From Bradyrhizobium elkanii WSM2783 (lineage in GTDB: Bacteria; Pseudomonadota; Alphaproteobacteria; Rhizobiales; Xanthobacteraceae), in assembly GCF_000472865.1 (NCBI RefSeq), contig NZ_AXAP01000030.1:37308-101307 (forward strand): a DNA stretch of 64,000 nt. The letters are read 5' to 3'. A program made the translations under genes and the position numbers. Below the pieces are notes generated by a model that saw only the letters and a list, made by a program, of their open reading frames with translations, was not told the DNA's origin and did no database searches. Position 1 is the stretch's first letter, and the number at the start of each line of letters is the position of its first letter. Positions 51,319-60,658 of this stretch are shown here, piece after piece.

Positions 51319-54300
51319 TCACTCCGCCGCCACCACGTGCGGCCGATCCTCGCCACCTTCCTCCTGCGGCTCGAGCTTGCGGCGCAGCCGACGGTCGATG
51401 CGGTCGAGATAAATATAGATCACCGGGGTGATGAACAGCGTCAGCAGTTGCGAGACGCAGAGTCCGCCGACCACGGCCACGCCGAGTGGCTGGCGCAACT
51501 CGGCGCCCGCGCCCGCGCCGAGCGCGATCGGCAGCGTGCCGAAGATCGCGGCAAACGTCGTCATCATGATCGGGCGGAAACGCAAGAGCGCGGCCTCGCG
51601 GATCGCGTGTTCGGCGCTCAAGCCGACGCGACGACGCTCGAGCGCGAAGTCGACCATCATGATCGCGTTCTTCTTGACGATGCCGACCAGCATCACGATG
51701 CCGATCATCGCGATGACCGACAGTTCCATGTTGAACAGCATCAGCGTGAGGATCGCGCCGATACCGGCCGACGGCAGGCCGGAGATGATCGTGATCGGAT
51801 GGATGAAGCTCTCGTAGAGAATGCCGAGGATCACGAAAGCCGCGAACACCGCGGCGAGGATCAAGACGCCCTGCCCGCGCAGCGAATCCTGGAACACCTG
51901 CGCGGTGCCTGAGAAGCCGGTCGCGATCGTCGCCGGCAGGTTCGAGCTCTGCTCCAGCGCCGTGATCTGGTCGACCGCATAGCCGAGCGAAGTGCCGGGC
52001 GCGAGGTTGAACGAGATCGTCACCGCCGGCTGCTGACCCTGGTGGTTGATCTGCAACGGCCCGACCGATGGCACCAGCCTTGCGACCGCATCCAGCGGAA
52101 TGGTCTGGCCGCTCCCGGTCTTCATGTAGAGCTTGGACAGATTGGACGGATCGACCCGGAACTCCGGCTGCACCTCCAGGATGATCTGGTAGTCATTGGA
52201 GGGCATGTAGATGGTGCCGACTTGGCGCGCGCCGTAGGCGTTGTAGAGCTGGTTGCGCACCTGATCGACGGTGACGCCGTAGACCGCGGCCTTCTCGCGG
52301 TCGATGTCGACCGTCATCTGTGGGTTCTTGATGTAGAGATCGGTGGTGACGTCGAGCAGGCCCGGGATCTTCTCGATCTTGTCGCGCATGTCGGGCGCGA
52401 TCCGGTACAGCGACTCGGTATCGCCGCTCTGCAGCACATATTGATACTGGCTCTTGGAGACGCGGCCGCCGATGTTGAGGTTCTGGACGCTCTGGAAGAA
52501 CGCCTGCATGCCCGGGATGGCGCGGGCCTTCTGGCGCAGCCGCCCGATCACGACGCTAGCGTTGTCGCGTTCCTTCTGCGGCTTCAGCGCGATGAACAGG
52601 CGGCCGTAATTCGCGGTCGGGTTGGGCCCGCCGGAACCGACGGTCGAGTTGACGTAATCGACCGCGGGATCAGTCCGAAGCACGTCGACCAGCGCCTGCT
52701 GGCGCACCTTCATCGCTTCGAACGAGGTGTCGGTTGCGGCCTCGGTCACGCCGATCAGGAAGCCGGTGTCCTCCTGCGGGAAGAAGCCCTTCGGCACGAC
52801 CATGTAGAGATAGAAGGTGCCGGCGAGCGTCGCCAACGTGACGGCGAGCATCAGCGCCTTTTTCGCCAGCACCCCGTCGAGCGCCCATTCGTAGGCCCGC
52901 AGCAAGGCATCGAACATCGCCTCGAACGCGCGCAGCACGACATTCGGGCGCTTGGTCTCGTCATGAGCCCGCAGCACGCGCGCGCACAGCATCGGCGTCA
53001 AGCTCAGCGAGACGAACCCGGACACGATGATCGCGACCGAGATCGTCACCGCGAATTCGCGGAATACGCGGCCGACGATGCCGCCCATCAGGAGCACCGG
53101 GATGAACACGGCGATCAGCGAGAAGGTGATCGAGATGATGGTGAAGCCGATCTCGCGCGCGCCCTTCAGTGCCGCCTCGAACGGTCGCATGCCGCGCTCG
53201 ATGTGGCGGACGATGTTTTCCAGCATCACGATGGCGTCGTCGACCACAAAGCCGACCGATAATGTCAGCGCCAGCAGCGTCATGTTGTTGACGGAGTAAT
53301 CCAGCGCGTACATCGCGGCGAAGGTGCCGAGCAGCGAGATCGGGACCGCGAGCGCCGGAATGAAGGTGGCCCACAGCGACCGCAGGAACAGGAAGATCAC
53401 CAGGATGACCAGCCCGATCGCGATCAGCAGGGTTTCCTCGACGTCGCTGACCGCCTGCCGGATCGAGACCGAGCGGTCCATCATCACCTGCATGGTCACG
53501 GAAGGCGGGATCGAGGCCCGCAGTGCCGGCAGCTTCGCCAGCACGGAATCGACCACCGCGACCGTATTGGCGTCGGGCTGCTTCTGGATCGCGAGCACGA
53601 TCGCGCGCTCGTCGTTCAGCCAGGTCGCGACCTTGTCGTTCTCGACGCTGTCATAGACCTTTGCGATCTCGTCGAGTCTGACCGGCGAACCGTTGCGCCA
53701 GGCGACATAGATCTGGCGGTAGTCAGCCGCCTTGTCCATCTGGCCGGAGGCCTGCAGCGCGACGTCCTGCTTCGGCCCGTTCAGCGTTCCGACGGGGGTC
53801 GAGGAATTGGCGCGCGACACCGCGGACCTGATGTCCTCGAGCGACACCCCGCGCGCCGCCGCTGCCACGGGGTCGGCCTGGACCCGGATCGCGAATTTCT
53901 GCGCGCCATAGATCAGGACCTGGGCGATGCCCGGAAGCTGCGACAGTGCCTGGCCGATGGTGATGTCGCCATACTCGTTGACGGTCGAGAGTGGCAGTGT
54001 CGCCGAATTCAGCGAGATGAAGAGAACCGGGAAGTCCGCCGGGTTCACCTTGCGGAAGCTGGGTGGTGTCGTCATCTCGATCGGCAACCGGCGCTGCGCG
54101 ATCGTCAGCGCGGTCTGCACGTCGAGCGCCGCGGCGTCGATGTTGCGGTTGAGGTCGAACTGGATGGTGATGACGCTCGTGCCCTGCGAGGAGTTCGAGG
54201 ACATCGAGGAGATGCCGGCAATGGTCGAGAGCTGCCGCTCGATGATGCCGGCGACCGAGGCCGCCATGGTGTCGGCGCTCGCGCCCGGCAGCGTCGCGGT

Positions 54301-54441
54301 CACGGCAATGGTCGGGAAATCCACTTTCGGCAACGCCGAGACCGGCAACAGGCGGAAGCCGAAAATGCCAAAGGCGATGATCGCCGCGGTGATCAGCGTC
54401 GTCATCACCGGTCGCCGGATGCAAAGTTCGGGCAGTGACAT
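51319..54441 (-). CDS. RND-family multidrug efflux transporter (HAE1/MdtB-MuxB-like)
   Basis: Inner-membrane resistance-nodulation-division pump that drives substrate export with protons. The 1040-residue product has 12 membrane helices with two large periplasmic loops. The helix-4 motif GFVVDDAIVMLENIVRHIER carries the proton-relay Asp pair. SFRKVNPADFPVLFISL and GALPAPLTV-like regions of the porter domain and GIVKKNAIMMVDFALERRR in the C-terminal half are also seen. The overall pattern is closer to MdtB/MdtC than to AcrB. It is encoded between its membrane fusion protein and the periplasmic amidohydrolase. No outer-membrane channel gene is present, so a TolC-like protein must come from elsewhere. 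Confidence 0.95.
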   Translation of the reverse strand: MSLPELCIRRPVMTTLITAAIIAFGIFGFRLLPVSALPKVDFPTIAVTATLPGASADTMAASVAGIIERQLSTIAGISSMSSNSSQGTSVITIQFDLNRNIDAAALDVQTALTIAQRRLPIEMTTPPSFRKVNPADFPVLFISLNSATLPLSTVNEYGDITIGQALSQLPGIAQVLIYGAQKFAIRVQADPVAAAARGVSLEDIRSAVSRANSSTPVGTLNGPKQDVALQASGQMDKAADYRQIYVAWRNGSPVRLDEIAKVYDSVENDKVATWLNDERAIVLAIQKQPDANTVAVVDSVLAKLPALRASIPPSVTMQVMMDRSVSIRQAVSDVEETLLIAIGLVILVIFLFLRSLWATFIPALAVPISLLGTFAAMYALDYSVNNMTLLALTLSVGFVVDDAIVMLENIVRHIERGMRPFEAALKGAREIGFTIISITFSLIAVFIPVLLMGGIVGRVFREFAVTISVAIIVSGFVSLSLTPMLCARVLRAHDETKRPNVVLRAFEAMFDALLRAYEWALDGVLAKKALMLAVTLATLAGTFYLYMVVPKGFFPQEDTGFLIGVTEAATDTSFEAMKVRQQALVDVLRTDPAVDYVNSTVGSGGPNPTANYGRLFIALKPQKERDNASVVIGRLRQKARAIPGMQAFFQSVQNLNIGGRVSKSQYQYVLQSGDTESLYRIAPDMRDKIEKIPGLLDVTTDLYIKNPQMTVDIDREKAAVYGVTVDQVRNQLYNAYGARQVGTIYMPSNDYQIILEVQPEFRVDPSNLSKLYMKTGSGQTIPLDAVARLVPSVGPLQINHQGQQPAVTISFNLAPGTSLGYAVDQITALEQSSNLPATIATGFSGTAQVFQDSLRGQGVLILAAVFAAFVILGILYESFIHPITIISGLPSAGIGAILTLMLFNMELSVIAMIGIVMLVGIVKKNAIMMVDFALERRRVGLSAEHAIREAALLRFRPIMMTTFAAIFGTLPIALGAGAGAELRQPLGVAVVGGLCVSQLLTLFITPVIYIYLDRIDRRLRRKLEPQEEGGEDRPHVVAAE

Positions 54442-54444
54442 CGC

Positions 54445-55578
54445 TCACGCCCCGGCCTTGCGGGCGCGCGGCTCGGCCCGCGTACCGTCCGACAACAGAA
54501 GCTGGCCATCGACGACGACATCTTCGCCGCCGGAGAGCCCCTCGGCGATGACAGAGAAACCGCCGAAGGTGCGGTCGACCTTGACCGGCATGACCTTGGC
54601 CACGCCGTCCTTCACGGCGAAGACATAGTTGCCGTTCTGGCTGCGCTGGACCGCGACTGTCGGAACCACCACGGCATCCTCGTTACGGATGATCAGCTTG
54701 GTCTGCACCAGGATGCCCGGCCACAGGGTCTCGTTTCCATTGTCCATGATGCCGCGGACGGTCACCATGCCCGTCGTCGAGTCCACGGTGTTCTCGACCA
54801 TCGCGACCTTGCCATCTTCCGAGCGCTTGTGCCCGGGGACGGTCGCGATCACCTTGGAATCGCCTTTCGCCATCGCGTCGCGGAGGTCGACCAGCACGCG
54901 CTGCGGGATCGCAAATGTGACGTAGACCGGCGCCATCTGGTTGATGGTGGCGAGCGGCTGGGTGTCGGCGGGGCGCACGAAATTGCCGACCTTCACATTG
55001 GCGGCGCTGATGCGGCCCGCGAACGGCGCGCGGATGACAGTGTAGCTTTTCTGGACCCGCAAATTTTCCAGTGCCGACTGGTCGGCCTTGATGGTGCCGA
55101 TCAGGATGTCGGACTGGGTCTTGGCATTGTCGACATTGACCTGGGTGGTCGCGCCCTTCGCGACGAGATCGTTGTAGCGGCGCAGATCGCGCTGCGCGCC
55201 CTCGAACTGAGCCTGGTCCCTGGCCAGCACGCCCTCCGCCTGCTCGATCTGGGCGTCGATTTGCCGCGCGTCGAGCGTGAACAGCAGGTCGCCCTCATTG
55301 ACCTTGGCGCCGTCCTCGAAATGCACGCCAATGATCGTGGTCTCCAGCCGTGACTTCAGCGCCACGCTGGCGATCGGCGTCACGGTTCCGATGGCGTCGA
55401 CATCGACCGGCACCGACCGACGCTCCGCCTTGGCGAGTTCGACCGAAACCGCACGCGGCCGCTGCGGCGCCTGCGCGTTCGCGCCGCCACCGGCGAGCCA
55501 CGAAGAGCGGGTGGCGTAGGCGGCCACGGCAGCGATGCCGATGACGCCTGCAACGAGAATCAAATTACGTTTCTTCAT
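54445..55578 (-). CDS. RND efflux membrane fusion protein (MdtA-like)
   Basis: Periplasmic adaptor linking the RND pump to an outer-membrane channel. The 377 residues start with a signal/anchor (RNLILVAGVIGIAAVAAYAT). A barrel-sandwich domain follows (VSVELAKAERRSVPVDVDAI; LLFTLDARQIDAQIEQAEGV), then a long alpha-hairpin (about 110-190) and the beta-barrel (TVIRAPFAGRISAANVKVGN; TTGMVTVRGIMDNGNETLWP). ATG 55578 follows AAAGGT; a longer in-frame start at 55653 is not needed. The gene is the first of the operon; the pump begins three bases after its stop. Its promoter faces the GNAT gene. Confidence 0.93.
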   Translation of the reverse strand: MKKRNLILVAGVIGIAAVAAYATRSSWLAGGGANAQAPQRPRAVSVELAKAERRSVPVDVDAIGTVTPIASVALKSRLETTIIGVHFEDGAKVNEGDLLFTLDARQIDAQIEQAEGVLARDQAQFEGAQRDLRRYNDLVAKGATTQVNVDNAKTQSDILIGTIKADQSALENLRVQKSYTVIRAPFAGRISAANVKVGNFVRPADTQPLATINQMAPVYVTFAIPQRVLVDLRDAMAKGDSKVIATVPGHKRSEDGKVAMVENTVDSTTGMVTVRGIMDNGNETLWPGILVQTKLIIRNEDAVVVPTVAVQRSQNGNYVFAVKDGVAKVMPVKVDRTFGGFSVIAEGLSGGEDVVVDGQLLLSDGTRAEPRARKAGA

Positions 55579-55858
55579 ACCTTTTGCTCGTCCGCCGGCC
55601 CACAACGGCCGTGACGACCCAATCCTGCCCCTGCCTGCCCCTCGACGGCGCACTTTGCGCCATTAATTCTTAAACGGTTATCACAGCCGAGCGGCTGATG
55701 GTATGCCAACGGCCGAAATTGCGACTATTAGGTGATACGGCACGCACCACCGCCCCGTCGCGATTCGACAATGTGCCAGAATGGCGACCGCGACACCGCG
55801 GGCGGCAAACGGGCCGTATCATTTCACCTCTTCAATGAGCTTTCCGTATCGCTGCCTC

Positions 55859-56287
55859 ATGTCCGCCTCCGTCCTTGTCTGCACCTGGGAAGAAGCCCGC
55901 GAACGCGCCCGTGCCATCCGCTACGGCGTCTTTGTCGAAGAGCAAGGCGTACCGGAGGCACTGGAGTGGGACGATATGGACGCGCCGAGCTGGCACGCGC
56001 TGGCGTTTGCCGAGGACGGCACACCCGTGGCCACGGGCCGGCTGCTGCCCGACGGCCATATCGGCCGCATGGCCGTGCTCAAGGCGGCGCGCGGCACGGG
56101 CATGGGCGCCCGAGTGCTGGACGCGCTGATGGCCAAGGCGGTCGAACTCGGCTATCCCGAACTGATCCTTAACGCGCAAACACACGCCGAGCCGTTCTAC
56201 ACGCGCGTCGGGTTCGAGCGGGTCGGCGAGGAATTCGAGGAGGCCGGCATCCCGCACATCGAGATGCGGAAACGCTTGGTCTCGTAA
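55859..56287 (+). CDS. GNAT-family N-acetyltransferase, ElaA-like
   Basis: A 142-residue acetyltransferase. It has the family pattern ARAIRYGVFVEEQGVPEALE then WDDMD, SWHALAFAEDGTPVATGRLL, the acetyl-CoA binding stretch IGRMAVLKAARGTGMGARVL with RGTGMG, and ILNAQTHAEPFYTRVGFERV. The layout matches the ElaA/YjcF group. ATG 55859 is the best supported start, though an earlier one at 55835 is possible. xthA follows 16 bases downstream, so both are probably co-transcribed. The substrate is unknown. Confidence 0.82.
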   Translation: MSASVLVCTWEEARERARAIRYGVFVEEQGVPEALEWDDMDAPSWHALAFAEDGTPVATGRLLPDGHIGRMAVLKAARGTGMGARVLDALMAKAVELGYPELILNAQTHAEPFYTRVGFERVGEEFEEAGIPHIEMRKRLVS

Positions 56288-56303
56288 AAATAGAGGACTT
56301 CGA

Positions 56304-57101
56304 ATGGGACTTCGCATCGCCACCTGGAACGTCAATTCGATCCGGCAGCGGCTCGAGCTTCTCCTCACCTGGCTGAAGGAGTGCTCCCCTGACATCGTCT
56401 GCCTGCAGGAAATCAAATGCACCGACGAAGCGTTTCCGCGGCTGGAGATTGAATCGCTCGGCTATAACGTCGTCACGCATGGGCAGAAGACCTTCAACGG
56501 CGTCGCCTTGCTCTCCAAGCTGCCGTTCGACGAGACCAAGTCGGGCCTCGCCGGCGATGACGAAGACGCGCACGCACGCTTCCTCGAAGGCGTGGTCACC
56601 CACAAGCATGGCGTGCTCAGGATCGCCTGCCTCTATCTGCCCAATGGCAACCCGGCGAACAGCGACAAATATCCCTACAAGCTCAAATGGATGTCGCGAC
56701 TTCTTGATTACTCGCGGGAGCGACTTAAAGCGGAAGAGCCGCTGATCCTTGCCGGCGACTTCAACGTGATTCCGGCGGCCTCGGACGTCTACAACCCGCC
56801 GGCCTGGGTGGAAGACGCCCTATTCCGTCCGACCACCCGCGAAGCGTTCCAGTCCCTGCTCGGCCTCGGCCTGACCGACGCGCTGCGCGCCGTCACCGAC
56901 GCGCCCGGCCAGTACACGTTCTGGGACTATCAGGCCGGAGCTTGGCAGAAAAACTGGGGCCTGCGGATCGACCACCTCTTGATGTCGCCCCAAGCCAGCG
57001 ACCGGCTGTCCCATGTCGGGGTCGACAGCTACGTCCGCGCCTGGGAAAAACCGTCGGACCACGTGCCGGTGTGGGCCGATCTCGACTTCGAGGCTGCGTA
57101 A
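56304..57101 (+). CDS. xthA: Exodeoxyribonuclease III
   Basis: AP endonuclease and 3'-5' exonuclease for base-excision repair. The 265 residues carry RIATWNVNSIRQRLELLLTW, LQEIKCTDEAFP (catalytic Glu), the ILAGDFNVIP block (Asp/Asn), the WDYQAGAWQKNWGLRIDHLL motif (Asp) and the C-terminal SDHVPVWADL with the active His. All key residues of the ExoIII family are present. It is preceded by the GNAT gene and ends in a repeat-containing gap before the converging ExoR-like gene. Confidence 0.95.
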   Translation: MGLRIATWNVNSIRQRLELLLTWLKECSPDIVCLQEIKCTDEAFPRLEIESLGYNVVTHGQKTFNGVALLSKLPFDETKSGLAGDDEDAHARFLEGVVTHKHGVLRIACLYLPNGNPANSDKYPYKLKWMSRLLDYSRERLKAEEPLILAGDFNVIPAASDVYNPPAWVEDALFRPTTREAFQSLLGLGLTDALRAVTDAPGQYTFWDYQAGAWQKNWGLRIDHLLMSPQASDRLSHVGVDSYVRAWEKPSDHVPVWADLDFEAA

Positions 57102-57128
57102 AATCCACAATCGCTTGCGGCTTCGGCT

Positions 57129-57255
57129 CACCTCCCCTTGAAAAGGGGAGGTCGGTTCGCGCGTCAGCGCTAACCGGGTGGGGATCCACTCTCTCCACGA
57201 ATGCCTGCGCCCGCGGCAGACCCCCATCCCAACCTTCCCCCTTTTAGGGGGAAGG
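57129..57255. repeat. Intergenic palindromic repeat between xthA and the ExoR-like gene
   Basis: CACCTCCCCTTGAAAAGGGG then AGGT makes a hairpin at 57129-57152. A second palindrome CCTTCCCCC-TTTTA-GGGGGAAGG lies at the other end (near 57232-57255), with GTCAGCGCTAACC and related parts between. The design resembles the element at 12921-13052, with different wording. It separates two convergent genes. Confidence 0.75.
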
Positions 57256-57290
57256 AGCACGGATACATCTCAGGGGCTCGGTCTCTCGGC

Positions 57291-58130
57291 CTAGTCGCGG
57301 CGGCCCTGCACCCAGTGCTCGAGCATCTGCAGCGCCATCGCGCGGTCGTCGTCGGAGGCCTTGGCGAACGCGCGGTTATAGCTTTCCTTGATCCACATCT
57401 CGTCGGGAGCGGCGCTGTCGCGGGCGAGCGTCAGCCACATCAGGCCGCGAGCCCGCTGCGGCGGCAGCCGGTCGCCGTTGAACAGCATCTGTCCGAGCAG
57501 CGCTTGGGCCTGGTGCTGGCCCTTCTGGGCGGCAAGCCCGAGCCAGCGCGCGCCATAGCGGAAATCTTCCCGCGAGGCGTCCGGCGTCTTCAGATAGAGC
57601 CGGGCGAGGTCATACTGGGCGTCGGCATTGCCGAAATAGGACGCGGCATAGGAGAACATCTCCCGCGCCCGGTCGGTGTCCGCCTTGATCTTCGAGTTCG
57701 GGATGCCGTTGAGGTAATAGCGCCCCAGCGCCACGAAGGCCTGGGCCACGATCGTCGCCTGCGGCGCCGAGGGACTATCTTCGGCATGCGCATTGGCGAT
57801 GCGGCTGAAATATTCGAAGGCGCGCAAATCATCTTGGGCGACACCGTCGCCCTCGGCGTACATCCGCCCGAGCTTCCACTGGGCGACGGGATGGCCGCCC
57901 TCTGCGGCAAATTGCAGCGACGAGAAGGAACTCGTGGAATTGGCGGCATTCGCCGTGGGCGGCGGAACCGCGATCCGCTTCAATCCGCCCCCAGCGCTGG
58001 GCTGAGGGGAAACCATCGGCAGCGTGGCGTCCGACGGATTGACCGGGGCGCCGTCGAACGCGAATCCGGGGCCCGCCACCGGAATGGCCCCTAAAATCAA
58101 CGCAATAATCGTACGCTCAAATGTCCGCAT
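57291..58130 (-). CDS. ExoR-like periplasmic Sel1-repeat protein
   Basis: A 279-residue protein with a signal peptide (RTIIALILGAIPVAGPGFAF) and four to five Sel1-like TPR repeats. The strongest is AAEGGHPVAQWKLGRMYAEG then DGVAQDDLRAFEYFSRIAN. The others are FVALGRYYLNGIPN, SYAASYFGNADAQYDLARLY and GLAAQKGQHQAQALLGQMLF. The first resembles the equivalent block of rhizobial ExoR, the periplasmic inhibitor of the ChvG/ExoS sensor kinase that controls succinoglycan, motility and acid response. The start at 58130 overlaps the ilvD stop by 14 bases, so translation is coupled. ExoR function is inferred, and no exoS-chvI genes are in this window. Confidence 0.75.
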   Translation of the reverse strand: MRTFERTIIALILGAIPVAGPGFAFDGAPVNPSDATLPMVSPQPSAGGGLKRIAVPPPTANAANSTSSFSSLQFAAEGGHPVAQWKLGRMYAEGDGVAQDDLRAFEYFSRIANAHAEDSPSAPQATIVAQAFVALGRYYLNGIPNSKIKADTDRAREMFSYAASYFGNADAQYDLARLYLKTPDASREDFRYGARWLGLAAQKGQHQAQALLGQMLFNGDRLPPQRARGLMWLTLARDSAAPDEMWIKESYNRAFAKASDDDRAMALQMLEHWVQGRRD

Positions 58131-59841
58131 AACACTGTTTCTCGTGCGCGCCACCTGGATGGGTGACCGCGCCATCCACCGCAGGCCCGACCTGCTGGGC
58201 ATACTTCCACAGCGCACCAGATGTGTGGTTAGTCGCGCGAGGAGCCCATTTGGTCTTGCGTTCGGCGAGTTCGGCGGTGCTCAACTTTACGTTAAGAGTC
58301 CCGGCCACCGCGTCGATCTCGATGATGTCGCCGTCCTGCAACAGCGCGATCGGTCCGCCGATGGCGGCTTCCGGTCCGACATGACCGATGCAGAAGCCTC
58401 TCGTGGCGCCCGAGAACCGGCCGTCGGTGATCAGCGCGATCTTGCCGCCCATGCCCTGCCCGGTCAGCGCTGCCGTCGTTGCCAGCATTTCCCGCATGCC
58501 GGGACCGCCCTTCGGTCCCTCATAGCGGATGACGATGACCTCGCCTTCCTTATAGGTCCGCTTCTGGACCGCCTCGAAGGCGTCCTCCTCGCGGTCGAAG
58601 CAACGGGCAGGCCCGGTAAACTTCAAGTTCGACATGCCCGCGACCTTCACGATCGCTCCTTCCGGCGCAAGATTACCCTTCAAGCCGACGACACCGCCGG
58701 TGACGGTGATCGGCTTGTCCGCCGGACGGACCACGTCCTGATGCGGATTCCATTTCACGCTTTTGAGGTTTTCGGCGATCGTTCGGCCCGTCACGGTCAG
58801 GCAATCGCCGTGCAGGTATCCGTTATCGAGCAGCGTCTTCATCAGCAGCGGAATGCCGCCAGCTTCAAACATGTCTTTGGCAACATAACGGCCGCCCGGC
58901 TTCAAATCCGCGACGTACGGAGTCTTTTTGAAGATTTCCGCCACGTCGAACAGATCGAACTTGATGCCGCATTCATTGGCGATCGCCGGCAGATGCAGGC
59001 CGGCATTGGTCGAGCCACCGGAGGCCGCGACCACGGCCGCGGCGTTCTCCAGGGATTTACGGGTGATGATGTCGCGCGGCCGGATGTTCTTGGCGACCAG
59101 CTCCATGATCTTCTCGCCGGCGGCGGCGCAGAACGCGTCGCGGATCTCGTAAGGCGCCGGCGCCCCGGCAGAATACGGGAGTGCGAGCCCGATCGCTTCC
59201 GACACGGTCGCCATGGTGTTGGCGGTAAACTGGGCGCCGCAGGCACCGGCCGACGGACAGGCCACACGCTCGATCTCGTCGAGATCGGCATCCGACATGG
59301 CGCCGACCGAGTGCTTGCCGACGGCTTCGAACATGTCCTGGACGGTGACCTGCTGGCCGCGGAAATTGCCTGGAAGAATCGAGCCGCCGTAGATGAAGAT
59401 CGAGGGCACGTTGAGGCGGACCATCGCCATCATCATGCCCGGCAGCGACTTGTCGCAGCCGGCGAGGCCAACCAAGGCGTCGTAGGAGTGACCGCGCACG
59501 GTCAGCTCAACCGAGTCGGCGATGCATTCCCTAGATGGCAGCGACGAGCGCATGCCGTCATGGCCCATGGCGATGCCGTCGGTGACGGTGATGGTGCAGA
59601 ATTCGCGCGGGGTGCCGCCGGCGGAGGCCACGCCCTTCTTCACCGCCTGGGCCTGGCGCATCAGCGAGATGTTGCACGGCGCGGCTTCGTTCCAGCAGGT
59701 GGCCACGCCGACGAACGGCTGGTGGATCTGCTCGGTGGTGAGCCCCATGGCATAGAGATACGAACGATGCGGGGCGCGCTCGGGACCCTCCGTCACGTGG
59801 CGGCTTGGCAGTCTGTTCTTGAGCTTGGTCTTGGCGTCCAT
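58117..59841 (-). CDS. ilvD: Dihydroxy-acid dehydratase
   Basis: Fe-S enzyme that dehydrates 2,3-dihydroxy-isovalerate and -methylvalerate in valine, isoleucine and leucine biosynthesis. The 574-residue product has the cluster Cys in GLAGCDKSLPGMMMAMVRLN, the GACGAQFTANTMATVSEAIG block and the metal region ITVTDGIAMGHDGM. Start ATG 59841 gives MDAKTKLKNRLPSRHVTEGP; an ATG at 59865 with AAGG upstream is an alternative. Paired dyads upstream at 60015-60050 may be its operator. It overlaps the ExoR-like gene. Confidence 0.96.
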   Translation of the reverse strand: MDAKTKLKNRLPSRHVTEGPERAPHRSYLYAMGLTTEQIHQPFVGVATCWNEAAPCNISLMRQAQAVKKGVASAGGTPREFCTITVTDGIAMGHDGMRSSLPSRECIADSVELTVRGHSYDALVGLAGCDKSLPGMMMAMVRLNVPSIFIYGGSILPGNFRGQQVTVQDMFEAVGKHSVGAMSDADLDEIERVACPSAGACGAQFTANTMATVSEAIGLALPYSAGAPAPYEIRDAFCAAAGEKIMELVAKNIRPRDIITRKSLENAAAVVAASGGSTNAGLHLPAIANECGIKFDLFDVAEIFKKTPYVADLKPGGRYVAKDMFEAGGIPLLMKTLLDNGYLHGDCLTVTGRTIAENLKSVKWNPHQDVVRPADKPITVTGGVVGLKGNLAPEGAIVKVAGMSNLKFTGPARCFDREEDAFEAVQKRTYKEGEVIVIRYEGPKGGPGMREMLATTAALTGQGMGGKIALITDGRFSGATRGFCIGHVGPEAAIGGPIALLQDGDIIEIDAVAGTLNVKLSTAELAERKTKWAPRATNHTSGALWKYAQQVGPAVDGAVTHPGGAHEKQCYADI

Positions 59842-60658
59842 CGCGAACCCAGTTTCCCTAGCCATCTCTGCCTTGACCCGGGAAATGGTGATCATCCCAT
59901 CGCTTCGCGAGTGCCGTGGCTTTAGCCTTACAAAGCATCATTTCATGCAGGGGTGTGGCTAAAAAGCGGCGGGTGCAAGACCCGGCCAATTAAACGGTTA
60001 AATCTTAGAGAACTGTTGCCTCATCGCAACAAACGTTGCCCCTTAGCAACCATTTGGACGGGTTCCGGGCGCCTAGCAGGCGTTTTTAGGGCGCGCGAAA
60101 ACCCAACACGGAAGACCGTCATCGCGAAGGCGGTTTCGCTCCGCTCGACTCACGCTGCGATTCTCGCTCCGTGGTCACTCTCGGAAAGGGGCTGTTCATA
60201 ACTACCAGAGGTTGACGTGACGCTAGCCGGTCGCCGCCGCCTTCCAGATCAGCAAGCCCGGTGACTATCAGTCTCTGGTCGAGCGGGCGGACGAGAGGCC
60301 GGATTAGATTGAAATTTCGAATAGCGAAGAGGATGCGAGGTCCCGTTCTCGCGAGGCGATGTGCCCGAGGTTACACCTCGCTTCACCTCTCTTTGGCCAA
60401 GATTATCGGCTGAGTTCGCGCCGTTCGCGTCTGTTCGGTGGGAAACATCATACGACAAACGCGACCATTGGCAGATGCGAAGTTCCATCTCGATCAATCC
60501 GCAATTCAACCGCGGTTAGAGTTCCATTCACTTCAGCGTTTTTTGCGCTCTGTGGCCTGAGCGCGACAGTTGTGAATCGACGCTGTGATAACCTTACGTC
60601 ACTCAAGCCGCACGGTTTGCGACTTGGTTTGTCTAATGGTTCGCAGGGGGACCATGGA
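59842..60658. other. Long divergent intergenic region between ilvD and the lytic transglycosylase gene
   Basis: About 815 bases with no convincing gene. It must contain two divergent promoters. The clearest element is a pair of 16-bp GTTGC-N6-GCAAC dyads at 60015-60050, listed separately. A short translated stretch near 60230-60306 (VAAAFQISKPGDYQSLVERA and on) lacks a start and looks like a gene remnant at best. No tRNA or repeat family of the window was found here. Confidence 0.45.
60015..60050. promoter_or_regulatory. Two tandem GTTGC-N6-GCAAC dyads upstream of ilvD
   Basis: Dyad 1: GTTGC at 60015-60019, GCAAC at 60026-60030. Dyad 2: GTTGC at 60035-60039, GCAAC at 60046-60050. The two 16-bp palindromes repeat with a 20-base period, about two helix turns. 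This phasing suits binding of two dimers of a transcription factor on one DNA face. They lie 174-209 bases before the ilvD ATG (leftward). Confidence 0.55.

Noticed and set aside
58024..59925. A 633-codon plus-strand frame opposite ilvD and the ExoR-like gene
   Set aside because: It crosses two genes on the other strand, and the translation shows the typical shadow composition of biased codons.
60230..60306. Short coding-like stretch VAAAFQISKPGDYQSLVERA upstream of the lytic transglycosylase
   Set aside because: It is bounded by stops within 25 codons and has no start. A remnant is possible but cannot be shown.
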